A DNA stretch of 64,000 bases from the NCBI GenBank assembly GCA_015490295.1, contig WFYC01000074.1, positions 1 to 64,000 of the forward strand, in the 5' to 3' direction. The DNA comes from Hydrogenimonas sp. (GTDB taxonomy: Bacteria; Campylobacterota; Campylobacteria; Campylobacterales; Hydrogenimonadaceae). The notes beneath the pieces were generated by a model. That model was given only the letters and a program-made list of their open reading frames with translations, searched no databases and was not told where the DNA came from. This document shows positions 47,089-56,400 of the stretch, one piece after another. Position 1 is the first letter of the stretch. Every line of letters starts with the position of its first letter. A program made the position numbers and the translations under genes.

Positions 47089-47913
47089 TTGCTGACGCTT
47101 CTTCCCACCCCGATAGGAAATATCGAAGATATGTCCTTGCGCTCATTGCGGGTGCTGGAGGAGGCGCAGGTTCTCCTTTGCGAAGATACGAGAGTCGCGA
47201 AAAAACTTCTCAAACTGCTGGAAGAGCGCCACGGGCTCAACCACAGGATAGAAAAATTCATCTCTCTCCACAGCCATAACGAAGATAGGGTTTTAGCCTC
47301 CCTCGAACCCTCTTTTTTTGAAAAAAACATTGTATATATGAGCGATGCCGGTATGCCGTGCATAAGCGATCCTGGTGCCGTTTTGGTGGAGTATTGCCAG
47401 CGCCACGGCATCGACTACACGGTACTGCCCGGACCCACCGCTTTTGCGACCGCCTATGCGGCGAGCGGTTTTACGCAGGGGAGCTTTATCTTCTACGGTT
47501 TTCTTCCGCACAAAGGCTCCGAACGTCACGGCGAACTGCAAAAGCTGCTTACAGAGCCATATGCCGTTATTTTGTACGAAGCGCCGCACCGTTTCGAGAA
47601 ACTGCTCGATGAGCTTGAGCGTTATGCACCGGAGAGAGTAGTTTTCGCTGCGAAAGAGATTTCCAAAAAGCATGAGCGCTTTTTTAAAGGGAGTGCAAAA
47701 GAGCTGAAAGAGCAGATAAGCGGAGCTCTTTTGAAAGGAGAATGGGTAGTCATTCTCTCTCCATCCCTGCAGGGTATACAGGGCGGTGCTTTGAGCGCTG
47801 TCGATATCGAGGCTCTGGATATTCCCCCGAAACAGAAGGCCAAGCTGCTCTCGAAAGTGACTGGACTCGGCGTAAAAGAGTGTTACGAAAGAGTAGTGAC
47901 GGAAAAAAAATGA
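47089..47913 (+). CDS. rsmI: 16S rRNA (cytidine1402-2'-O)-methyltransferase RsmI
   Basis: LTLLPTPIGNIEDMSLRSLRVL, CEDTRVAKKLL, VYMSDAGMPCISDPGA. Confidence 0.94.
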   Translation: MLTLLPTPIGNIEDMSLRSLRVLEEAQVLLCEDTRVAKKLLKLLEERHGLNHRIEKFISLHSHNEDRVLASLEPSFFEKNIVYMSDAGMPCISDPGAVLVEYCQRHGIDYTVLPGPTAFATAYAASGFTQGSFIFYGFLPHKGSERHGELQKLLTEPYAVILYEAPHRFEKLLDELERYAPERVVFAAKEISKKHERFFKGSAKELKEQISGALLKGEWVVILSPSLQGIQGGALSAVDIEALDIPPKQKAKLLSKVTGLGVKECYERVVTEKK

Positions 47914-47977
47914 CAATAAAGTGACTGCGACATTTCGTTTTTGTAACTTTTCAAACATTTTTGGATAAAATGGGCTT

Positions 47978-48661
47978 ATGATAATTTACGGCAAGCAGAT
48001 TTGCGCAACCCTTATGCAGCGGCATCCTGAACTCATCGAACGCTTCCTTCTTGCCAAAGAGGTAGACAAAAAAGAGTTTTCGAAGATAAAAAAGATAGGC
48101 AAACCGGTAGAGAGGGTGGATCCCAAGAGGGCGCAAGCCCTTGCTCGCGGGGGAAACCACCAAGGGTGGCTTTGCGAAGTCAAACCCTACCGCTATGCCG
48201 ACTTTTCTGAGCTCAAAGAAGCCGATTTCCTGGTTGTACTGGCAGGTCTGACCGATGTCGGAAATATCGGGGCGATCATTCGCACGGCCTATGCGCTCGG
48301 AGCCGACGGAGTCATAGCTTCTGGCGTAAAGCAGCTGCAGAGTGAGGCGCTCATACGTACCAGTGCCGGGGCGATGTTCGATATGCCCGTGGCGATCGTT
48401 CCCAATCTTCTCGATCTGCTCAATGAACTGAAGCAGTGCGGTTTTACGCTCTATGGCGCCGCCGTAGGGGGTGAGCCGATAGAGGAGGCGGAGATAGACC
48501 GCAAACGGGTGCTCGTACTCGGCAGCGAAGGGGAGGGGATAGCCAGAAGGGCGCTGCAGAAGATGGAGAGGATCGTCTCGGTAAGGATGGCCAGAGAGTT
48601 CGATTCGCTGAATGTAAGTGCCGCGGCGGCGATATTAATCTACAGGATGGGGCATGCTTGA
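47978..48661 (+). CDS. rlmB: TrmH/RlmB-family rRNA 2'-O-methyltransferase
   Basis: VLAGLTDVGNIGAIIRTAYALGADGVI, VLGSEGEGIARR, SLNVSAAAAILIYR. Confidence 0.92.
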   Translation: MIIYGKQICATLMQRHPELIERFLLAKEVDKKEFSKIKKIGKPVERVDPKRAQALARGGNHQGWLCEVKPYRYADFSELKEADFLVVLAGLTDVGNIGAIIRTAYALGADGVIASGVKQLQSEALIRTSAGAMFDMPVAIVPNLLDLLNELKQCGFTLYGAAVGGEPIEEAEIDRKRVLVLGSEGEGIARRALQKMERIVSVRMAREFDSLNVSAAAAILIYRMGHA

Positions 48662-49520
48662 GAAGATATTGAAACAGTATGGGGCGGACAAGGTAAGCGC
48701 AAGGACGAAAATCTCCAAAAAAAATCTCTCAAAACTCCTGAAAAAGGATTTTGAAGGTTTCTCCAAGCCGCAGGCATATGGATTCGTCTCGATACTTCAG
48801 CGCGAGTATGGTGACGACTTTACCGAGCTGAAAGCAGAGTTGGAAGTGTGGTTCTCCTCTTCGGAAAATGAAGATAAAAAAGAGGAGATATTCATATCTG
48901 CTGATACCGGCAAGAGTGAAACCAATTACAAAGGGGTCATCGCCGCCGTTTTGCTGCTGGCGGTCGCAGCGGCGCTGTTCTATATTTTCCAAAAATGGCA
49001 GAACCGTGAGGTCGAGTCGCAGGAGGCGGTGAAGAGCCATATAGCGATCCCTGTCGATGAGAACAGGACGGAAACGGCAAATCCTGCGGCAGCCGTTGAG
49101 GATAAGGTGCAAGCCCCTCAGGCCGTGGAGCGGCAGGATGAGTCCGCAGAAGCGGGGCTGGAGCAGGCAGCCGAACCGAAAGAGCAGGAGGCTGCACCTG
49201 CAAAAGAGCAGAGCGAAACGGAACCCTATGTACCTATGGAGAGTCCCGTAATAACTCCGGTTGTCAAACTCTGGTTCGGTATCATAGATCTCGAGAGCAA
49301 AAAGAGGGCGGCGAAAACGACCGCGGATCCTTACGAGATAGATCCCAAAGGTAGAAAACTGCTCATAACGGGTCACTGGCGCTTCGAGATAAGCGACTCT
49401 TTCGGCAGTCTTTTCAAGTATAACGATGCAAAAAAGCACTACTTCCTTATCGATGACGGGATGGTAAAAGAGATTCCGCTATCGGAGTTCAAGCGCCTGA
49501 ACGGAGGAAAAGTTTGGTAA
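48654..49520 (+). CDS. RodZ-like membrane protein (N-terminal helical domain, TM, acidic linker)
   Basis: N-term helical domain, TM GVIAAVLLLAVAAALFYIF, Q/E/A-rich linker, C-term beta domain. Confidence 0.5.
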   Translation: MLEKILKQYGADKVSARTKISKKNLSKLLKKDFEGFSKPQAYGFVSILQREYGDDFTELKAELEVWFSSSENEDKKEEIFISADTGKSETNYKGVIAAVLLLAVAAALFYIFQKWQNREVESQEAVKSHIAIPVDENRTETANPAAAVEDKVQAPQAVERQDESAEAGLEQAAEPKEQEAAPAKEQSETEPYVPMESPVITPVVKLWFGIIDLESKKRAAKTTADPYEIDPKGRKLLITGHWRFEISDSFGSLFKYNDAKKHYFLIDDGMVKEIPLSEFKRLNGGKVW

Positions 49521-50335
49521 AAAAAGTTGTTCTCCCTCTTCTGCTGGGCTCATCCCTGTTTGCGAATACGGTTTTGCAAAAGGTCCAGTCCCTGCTCGAC
49601 GAGGATACCTATTCATCCCACAGCAAGCTCATCTCTCTTCTTTTCGAAGATGAGGCCGCCTACATGAAAAGTTCGAGTGTCGATATGATAAAGGTAGCTT
49701 CAACGCTCGAAGAGAACGGCCTGCTGAAGCTCTCTTTCGCATCTGCGAAGCAGGTAGAGCTCACGTTTGAATACGGTGGAGAGAACCCCCTCTTTTTCAT
49801 GAAACTCATGACTGATACCCTGAGGAACATGGGGCTTTCGTTCGTTTTGACGAAAGAGGCGAAGCTCGACAAAGAGGGTTTTTTGTGGACGGTTACCTTC
49901 GAGGCGAAATCTGTTCCGGACCCGGTTTTGCTGGCGAAAAGGCTGGAGAGAAACCGTGCCGCAGTGACCGACCTTCAGCGGCTAGAGAGTACCAGATGGC
50001 GCTACCGTATAGATATGAGCGATGCGACAGTTTCGGCGAAGCCGATAAGGGCCGGCCAGAGCGTGAAGATCGTTCGTCCCATACGTCCGGTATGGATGGA
50101 GGTTAGCCGCATAAAGAGGCTTGTCATACGGGAGCTTCCCGGGAGCCACTGGTATGCGGATGTCGTAGTTTATGATAAAATGCTGCATATTTTATCGATG
50201 AAACAGAGTGAAACGCGTACACGCTACCTAAGCCTGAGGCTGCCGGCAGACGCGGCATATGTAAAAATAAGCGACCGTTTTACGCTTGAAAATCTGCGCA
50301 GCGGAGTTAAGCTGACCGCAAAAGGTGAAAAATAG
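49514..50335 (+). CDS. Hypothetical exported protein
   Basis: Signal peptide; overlaps upstream ORF; 273 aa, no recognised domain. Confidence 0.65.
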   Translation: MVKKVVLPLLLGSSLFANTVLQKVQSLLDEDTYSSHSKLISLLFEDEAAYMKSSSVDMIKVASTLEENGLLKLSFASAKQVELTFEYGGENPLFFMKLMTDTLRNMGLSFVLTKEAKLDKEGFLWTVTFEAKSVPDPVLLAKRLERNRAAVTDLQRLESTRWRYRIDMSDATVSAKPIRAGQSVKIVRPIRPVWMEVSRIKRLVIRELPGSHWYADVVVYDKMLHILSMKQSETRTRYLSLRLPADAAYVKISDRFTLENLRSGVKLTAKGEK

Positions 50336-50338
50336 ATT

Positions 50339-51556
50339 ATGTTCGACGAAATCGAGTTTGAGAAACTAAAGAGGCTGCCGAAGTATGTCTTTGCCGAAGT
50401 GAACGACCTCAAAATGGCGGCAAGGCGTGCCGGTGAGGATGTGATAGACTTCAGCATGGGCAACCCCGACGGTCCCCCTTCGAAAAAGATAATAGAGAAG
50501 CTGGTGGAGTCGGCCGAAAAGCCCAAAACACACGGCTACTCGGCCAGCAAAGGGATCTACAAGCTGAGGCTGGCGATCTGCAACTGGTACGAGCGCCGCT
50601 ACGGCGTGGCTCTTGACCCGGAGACCGAGGCGGTTGCCACGATGGGAAGCAAGGAGGGGTACGTTCACCTAGTGCAGGCCATCACCAATCCGGGCGATAC
50701 AGCCATAGTTCCGGACCCCACATACCCGATACACTCATACGCCTTCATGCTTGCCGGCGGAGCCGTCAAAAAGATGGAGCTCGTCTTCAACGAAAAGTAT
50801 GAAGTGGACGAAGAGCTCTTCTTCATAAATCTCAAAAAGGCGCTTATAGAGTCTGTACCGAGACCAAAATATGTGGTCGTGAACTTCCCGCACAACCCGA
50901 GCACGGCAACCGTGACACCCGCATTTTACGAAAGATTGGTCGATACGGCCAAAAAGGAGCGCTTCTACATAATAAGCGACATAGCCTACGCCGATATAAC
51001 ATTCGACGGCTATAAAACCCCCTCTATCCTTGCCGTCGACGGTGCGAAAGATGTGGCTGTGGAGAGCTATACACTCTCCAAAAGCTACAACATGGCCGGT
51101 TGGCGGGTGGGCTTCATAGTAGGAAACCCCAAACTCGTAGGCGCTCTTCAGAAGATCAAGAGCTGGCTCGATTACGGCATGTTCACCCCGATACAGGTGG
51201 CCGCAACGATCGCCCTGGACGAGCTAGAAGGCGAGGTGGACCATACGATAGAGAAGTACAGGAAGCGAAGAGATGTGCTTATAGACGCCTTCGCAAAAGC
51301 TGGATGGCAGATAGAGAAGCCGCGCGCGAGTATGTTTGTGTGGGCAAAACTGCCCAAAGAGGCTCTACACCTTGGAAGCCTGGAGTTCTCCAAAAAGCTG
51401 CTGACCGAAGCGAAGGTGGCCGTAAGCCCCGGCATCGGCTTCGGAGAGTATGGAGACCAGTATGTACGCATAGCGCTGATAGAGAATGAAAAGCGCATAC
51501 GCCAGGCGGCAAGAAATATCAAGAGGTATTTGAACACACTGAAAAATGATAACTGA
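50339..51556 (+). CDS. Class I/II aminotransferase (LL-diaminopimelate/aspartate aminotransferase-like)
   Basis: DFSMGNPDGPPS, NFPHNPSTAT, SYTLSKSYNMAGWRVGFIVGN. Confidence 0.88.
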   Translation: MFDEIEFEKLKRLPKYVFAEVNDLKMAARRAGEDVIDFSMGNPDGPPSKKIIEKLVESAEKPKTHGYSASKGIYKLRLAICNWYERRYGVALDPETEAVATMGSKEGYVHLVQAITNPGDTAIVPDPTYPIHSYAFMLAGGAVKKMELVFNEKYEVDEELFFINLKKALIESVPRPKYVVVNFPHNPSTATVTPAFYERLVDTAKKERFYIISDIAYADITFDGYKTPSILAVDGAKDVAVESYTLSKSYNMAGWRVGFIVGNPKLVGALQKIKSWLDYGMFTPIQVAATIALDELEGEVDHTIEKYRKRRDVLIDAFAKAGWQIEKPRASMFVWAKLPKEALHLGSLEFSKKLLTEAKVAVSPGIGFGEYGDQYVRIALIENEKRIRQAARNIKRYLNTLKNDN

Positions 51557-51638
51557 GAAACAGTCGTCCGGCCGCTTCTCAGTAACTAAAACCCAGAACC
51601 TAAAACCAATAACCCATAACCAAAAAAAAGAGGAAGCA

Positions 51639-52901
51639 ATGATCCACGTAGGAATCATCGGTGTAGGAACAGTCGGCGAGAGTGTCGCGAAGATTTTGCG
51701 GGACAACCGCGATATCATCAGTGCCAGGGCCGGCAAAGAGATTGTCGTGAAAAAGGGGGTTGTGCGCAACCTCTCCAAAGCGAGGGATGTCGATATACCG
51801 CTTACCGACAATATAGACGAAGTTCTCGACGATCCCCAAATAGATATAGTAGTCGAGTTAATGGGCGGGGTCGAAGGGCCTTACAGGGTCGTGCAGAAGG
51901 CGCTTCGGAATAAGAAGGCCGTTGTAACGGCCAACAAGGCGCTTTTGGCTTACCACCGCTACGAACTGCAGGAGACCGCAGGAGAGATTCCTTTCGAATT
52001 CGAAGCGAGTGTCGCCGGGGGGATCCCCATCATAAAGGCGCTGCGGGAGGGGCTCAGCGCGAACCATATAGAGTCGATCACCGGGATCATCAACGGTACC
52101 GCAAACTATATACTTACGAAGATGATGAACGAAGGGGTCGATTTCGAGCCGGTTTTGAAGGAGGCTCAGGAGCTTGGCTACGCAGAAGCGGACCCGACGT
52201 TCGACATAGGCGGCTTCGATGCCGCGCACAAACTTCTGATTCTGGCCTCCATAGCCTACGGGATAGATGCAAAACCGGAAGATATTCTGATAGAGGGTAT
52301 AGAGCAGATCACACAGGCCGACATCTGTTTCGCCAAAGAGTTCGGCTATACGATAAAGCTGCTCGGCATCGCAAAGAAGGTCGGCGGGTACGTAGAGCTC
52401 CGGGTGCATCCCACGCTGGTTCCAAAAAACCGCATGATTTCGAAAGTTGACGGAGTGATGAACGGTATAAGCGTCATAGGCGACAAGGTGGGAGAGACCA
52501 TGTATTATGGCCCCGGAGCGGGCGGTGACGCTACGGCAAGTGCCGTAATAAGCGATATCATAGCGATAGCCAGAGGTGGCAAAAGCTCACCGATGCTCGG
52601 TTTCAAACGTCCGCTCGAGAGTGGACTGGAGCTTCTTGGAAGGGAGTCTGTCGTAAGCAAATACTACATCCGCCTCGAAGTTGAGGATAGACCGGGTGTT
52701 CTTGCGAAGGTCAGCCGCGTAATGGGCGAAGAGAATATCTCGATAGAGACGATGCTGCAAAAACCGGGTGCAGAAGGGTCGGCATCGCTGTTGCTGGCAA
52801 CCCACTCTTGCGAAGAGAGATCTATGCAGAGCGCACTCATGCGGCTTTTCGGGCTCGAGAGCGTGCTGGAGCGTCCGGTTATGATACGGATGGAAGAGTA
52901 G
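51639..52901 (+). CDS. hom: Homoserine dehydrogenase
   Basis: VGIIGVGTVGESVAKIL, VVTANKALLA, SITGIINGTANYILTKM, C-terminal ACT domain. Confidence 0.96.
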   Translation: MIHVGIIGVGTVGESVAKILRDNRDIISARAGKEIVVKKGVVRNLSKARDVDIPLTDNIDEVLDDPQIDIVVELMGGVEGPYRVVQKALRNKKAVVTANKALLAYHRYELQETAGEIPFEFEASVAGGIPIIKALREGLSANHIESITGIINGTANYILTKMMNEGVDFEPVLKEAQELGYAEADPTFDIGGFDAAHKLLILASIAYGIDAKPEDILIEGIEQITQADICFAKEFGYTIKLLGIAKKVGGYVELRVHPTLVPKNRMISKVDGVMNGISVIGDKVGETMYYGPGAGGDATASAVISDIIAIARGGKSSPMLGFKRPLESGLELLGRESVVSKYYIRLEVEDRPGVLAKVSRVMGEENISIETMLQKPGAEGSASLLLATHSCEERSMQSALMRLFGLESVLERPVMIRMEE

Positions 52902-52953
52902 GTCGGCAGATTCGGCTGCCGTGTAAAAGCAAAATAGAGGGGGAGAGAAAGCT

Positions 52954-55020
52954 TTGCGCTACAAAGAGATAGAGAGCGTTTGTACATACTGCGGTGTTGG
53001 GTGCGACATAGTGGCCGAAGTAGACGGCAACATCGTACATAAGATCAGAGCCGACAAGGATGGATACGTAAGTCAGGGCAAGCTCTGCATAAAAGGGAAG
53101 TACGGGTTCGATTTCATAGAGTCGGATGAGCGGGTCAGAGAGCCGCGCATTTCGACGCGCTTTTTGAAAAAGAATCCGCATATAGCGGAGGCACTGGACG
53201 GTTCGCTGGCCATGCTGAACGATGAGTGGTACACGACGGACCTTAAGAGCGCTGTCAAGGCGGCCGCTATGAAGCTGACCGAGATCAGGAAGCGATACGG
53301 AGACGAGAGTTTCTGCGCCATCGGCGGGGCCAGAACCAGCTGCGAGAGTTCATATCTGTTTCAGAAGTTTACCCGCGACGCGATGAATTCGCCCCATGTG
53401 GACAACTGCGCGCGTGTATGCCACTCTCCGAGCCTCAAAGGGATGCGCGCCACAATAGGAGAGGGCGCCGCCACCAACCCCTACAACGACATCTACGAGG
53501 CCGAGTTCATACTTGTAATAGGTTCGAACACCACCGAAGCCCATCCGATCGTCGCGAACCGCATCATAGATGCGGCGCGCCTGCACGACAATGTGGCGGT
53601 GATAGATGTGCGTGAAATAAAGATGATGAAGTATGCCAAGCATAAAGCGGTGATTCCATACGAGGCGAATCTGCTTGTGCTTAATATGATGGCACACGTT
53701 ATCCTGAAAGAGGAGCTCTACGACAGAAAGTTCGTAGAGAACAGAACAAGCGGCTTCGAAGAGTTTCGTGAGAGTATATTGAGCGATCCTTATGCCGATC
53801 CCGGGTTTTTCAGAAGCGTTCCGGGTTACGAGCACCTTGCCACGCTCATTCCCGTTATAGCCAGGGAGTACGCTCTTAAAAAGTCGATGATATTCTGGGG
53901 TCTGGGTGTTACGGAGCATCTCGACGGAAGCTATGCGGTCATGGCGATCACACACCTGGCGCTGCTGACCGGCAATGTCGGAAAAACCGGTGCCGGCCTG
54001 ATGCCGCTGCGAGGTCAGAACAACGTGCAGGGCGCGTGCGATATGGGGTGCCTGCCATATTTCGCTCCCGATTACCAGAAACCCGAAAAAGAGGGTCTTA
54101 TGACTCCTCAGCTGATCGATGCTATGCTGAATGGAGAGATAAAGGCGATGCTCAATATGGGTGAAGATGTCGCCCATATACACCCGAACCAGAACAAGAT
54201 AGAAAAGGCGCTCGAAAAGCTGGAGTTCATCATGGTTCAGGAGCTCTTCATGACCGAAATCGCGAAGCGTGCCGATATAGTCGTCGGGGTCAAATCGGCC
54301 TATGAAAAAGAGGGGGTCTATGTAAACGCGATGAGACGCCTGCACCTTTCGCAGCCGCTGGTTAAAAGTGATCTTCCCGACGACTGGGAGGTGCTAGTGA
54401 TGCTCGAAAACGAGATGCGGGGAAGCTACAGCTACTCGAGTGCGGAGGAGGTGTGGAACGAGGTTAGAGAGGTGGCCCACAGGCGTTTCAGCCAGGCTAC
54501 CTATCTTCGCCTGAAGCGTCACCGAAAGCGCGGTCTTCAGTGGCCAGTATACACTGAGGATACACCGGTTCTTCATCTGCTCGATTTCAGAACGGAGGAT
54601 GGACTCGGCAGATTCATCTACAACCCATACAAAGAGCGTGGTATGGTAAAGGAGCTCAGGACGGGAGGCGTGAAATCGGGCTTCTATCTAACCACGGGCA
54701 GAACACTCGCACAATACAACAATGCGGCCCAGACGCACAGATGCGAAAAACTCGACAACCGCTACGACGAAGATATACTTTTGGCGAGCGAAGAGGATGC
54801 GGGCCGCCTGCCGAATAGCGAATATGTGATCTTGAAGAGCGAATACGGTGAAAGTGCTCCACTGCGGCTCAAGCTCACTCCGAAAGTGAAGCCCGATACC
54901 CTTTTTGTAACGTTCCACCACGCGAAATCGAAGATCAACTACCTTTTCGGCGACGAGAGCGACGAGCTGATCCTGACGGCGGCGTTCAAGTCGGTCAAGG
55001 TGGAGGTGCTTCCCGCATGA
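52954..55020 (+). CDS. fdhA: Formate dehydrogenase alpha subunit, Cys-type molybdopterin oxidoreductase
   Basis: VCTYCGVGCDI 4Fe-4S, VDNCARVCHSPS (catalytic Cys), GSNTTEAHPIVANRI, LRGQNNVQGACDMG. Confidence 0.88.
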   Translation: MRYKEIESVCTYCGVGCDIVAEVDGNIVHKIRADKDGYVSQGKLCIKGKYGFDFIESDERVREPRISTRFLKKNPHIAEALDGSLAMLNDEWYTTDLKSAVKAAAMKLTEIRKRYGDESFCAIGGARTSCESSYLFQKFTRDAMNSPHVDNCARVCHSPSLKGMRATIGEGAATNPYNDIYEAEFILVIGSNTTEAHPIVANRIIDAARLHDNVAVIDVREIKMMKYAKHKAVIPYEANLLVLNMMAHVILKEELYDRKFVENRTSGFEEFRESILSDPYADPGFFRSVPGYEHLATLIPVIAREYALKKSMIFWGLGVTEHLDGSYAVMAITHLALLTGNVGKTGAGLMPLRGQNNVQGACDMGCLPYFAPDYQKPEKEGLMTPQLIDAMLNGEIKAMLNMGEDVAHIHPNQNKIEKALEKLEFIMVQELFMTEIAKRADIVVGVKSAYEKEGVYVNAMRRLHLSQPLVKSDLPDDWEVLVMLENEMRGSYSYSSAEEVWNEVREVAHRRFSQATYLRLKRHRKRGLQWPVYTEDTPVLHLLDFRTEDGLGRFIYNPYKERGMVKELRTGGVKSGFYLTTGRTLAQYNNAAQTHRCEKLDNRYDEDILLASEEDAGRLPNSEYVILKSEYGESAPLRLKLTPKVKPDTLFVTFHHAKSKINYLFGDESDELILTAAFKSVKVEVLPA

Positions 55021-55343
55021 GCCGTGCGACCGGCGATATCGCGGAGGCGGTCGCCGTAGCTTTTCTCGCCTCGAGCGGCTGCAGAATCGTGGCCCGCAAC
55101 GTCTCCTGCCGCTTCGGCGAGATCGACATTATCGCCGAAAAAGAGGGCGTTTTGCATTTTGTCGAAGTAAAAAGCGGCAGAGGTTTTGAACCGATCTACA
55201 ACATCACCCCGGCAAAGCTCTCGAAACTTCTTCGTACGATCGACTGGTATATCCTAAAAAACGGGATAGATATGCCGTATCAGCTGGATGCGCTTGTCGT
55301 CAAGGGCTCCGAGTGCGACTGGATCGAGAATATTACTATCTGA
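55017..55343 (+). CDS. YraN/UPF0102 nuclease-fold protein
   Basis: GDIAEAVAVAFLASSGCRIVARNVSCRFGEIDIIAEKEGVLHFVEVKSG. Confidence 0.92.
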   Translation: MSRATGDIAEAVAVAFLASSGCRIVARNVSCRFGEIDIIAEKEGVLHFVEVKSGRGFEPIYNITPAKLSKLLRTIDWYILKNGIDMPYQLDALVVKGSECDWIENITI

Positions 55344-55464
55344 TGTTACGCAAATTCCAGGCAAAGCCTGTAATTTGGCAGGGCCTGTGCGGCCCTACAA
55401 CCACCTAAAGCTTCGAAATCCAAGATTTCGAGATGATTTTACGCAAATTGCGTAAAATCGGTTA
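55337..55464 (-). repeat. Dispersed structured repeat, copy 3 (inverted)
   Basis: Reverse complement closely matches copies at 16104 and 25034. Confidence 0.93.
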
Positions 55465-55535
55465 CTATCCAGTTTTTTGCGAATTTGTTAACCGAAGCAG
55501 CAACAGAGACTAAAAACTTTTAAAGATTTAAAGGG

Positions 55536-55541
55536 TATAAT
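55536..55541 (+). promoter_or_regulatory. -10 box TATAAT upstream of trxA
   Basis: AAAGGGTATAATCGAAG 33 bp before trxA ATG. Confidence 0.5.
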
Positions 55542-55573
55542 CGAAGCATCTATTTTTTCCAAGGAGATCCGTA

Positions 55574-55894
55574 ATGGGCAAATATATCGAACTCACAAGC
55601 AGCAACTTCGACGATACGGTAAAAGAGGGTGTGACACTGGTAGATTTCTGGGCGCCGTGGTGCGGACCGTGCCGTATGATCGCACCGGTCATCGAAGAGC
55701 TTGCTGACGAGTATGAAGGAAAGGCGAAAATCGCCAAAGTCAACACCGACGAAGAGCAGGATCTGGCTATCAAGTTCGGTATCCGCTCTATTCCCAGCAT
55801 TTTATTCTTCAAAGACGGCCAGGTCGTCGACCAGATGGTAGGCGCCGCTTCCAAGCAGGCGTTCGCCGAAAAACTCGACGCTCTCATCGGCTGA
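55574..55894 (+). CDS. trxA: Thioredoxin
   Basis: VDFWAPWCGPCRMIAP, IRSIPSILFFKDGQ. Confidence 0.98.
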   Translation: MGKYIELTSSNFDDTVKEGVTLVDFWAPWCGPCRMIAPVIEELADEYEGKAKIAKVNTDEEQDLAIKFGIRSIPSILFFKDGQVVDQMVGAASKQAFAEKLDALIG

Positions 55895-55903
55895 TTCCGT
55901 CTT

Positions 55904-56377
55904 ATGGCAGTGGGTAGAAGGAGATCCCTGTTCTCCTTCTCCTACGTATTCGCGTCGTTCTTCGGCGCGGCCATGATAGCCGCCGCTTTCGCATACTTCA
56001 ACTATAAATACTCCCAGTACAAATTTATCAATTTCAAAGAGATGATACTCTATACTAAGTCCCAATTATTCGTGCCCGATGAAGATAGTTACATTGTCGT
56101 TGTCTACAGTTCCCATATGGGAGATATCACTCCTTCTATCAGGAAATTGAAACGAAAAAACAGCGTACTGGCTATCGATCTTTACCAGAAGCGGAAAAAG
56201 AGCGAGCCGGGAGTTGTTTATGCGACGGCAGGTACAAATACGCTTTTGAAGATCATCCACAGGTTTCATATACGGGAGGTTCCCAGCTACTTTATGATCA
56301 AGAAGCAGAACGATGAAGGGCTCTATAAGCAGGACAGCCGTATCTATCTGCTCGATACCGCGCTCAAAGAGCTGTAG
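55904..56377 (+). CDS. Membrane-anchored thioredoxin-fold-like protein without CxxC
   Basis: N-terminal [15 protein letters not shown]...[14 protein letters not shown]; between trxA and trxB. Confidence 0.6.
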   Translation: MAVGRRRSLFSFSYVFASFFGAAMIAAAFAYFNYKYSQYKFINFKEMILYTKSQLFVPDEDSYIVVVYSSHMGDITPSIRKLKRKNSVLAIDLYQKRKKSEPGVVYATAGTNTLLKIIHRFHIREVPSYFMIKKQNDEGLYKQDSRIYLLDTALKEL

Positions 56378-56400
56378 AGGATTTGAAAAAAGGAGAGAGG

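Noticed and set aside
53350-54345. 331-aa minus-strand ORF
   Set aside because: Antisense to the formate dehydrogenase gene, which carries conserved catalytic motifs.
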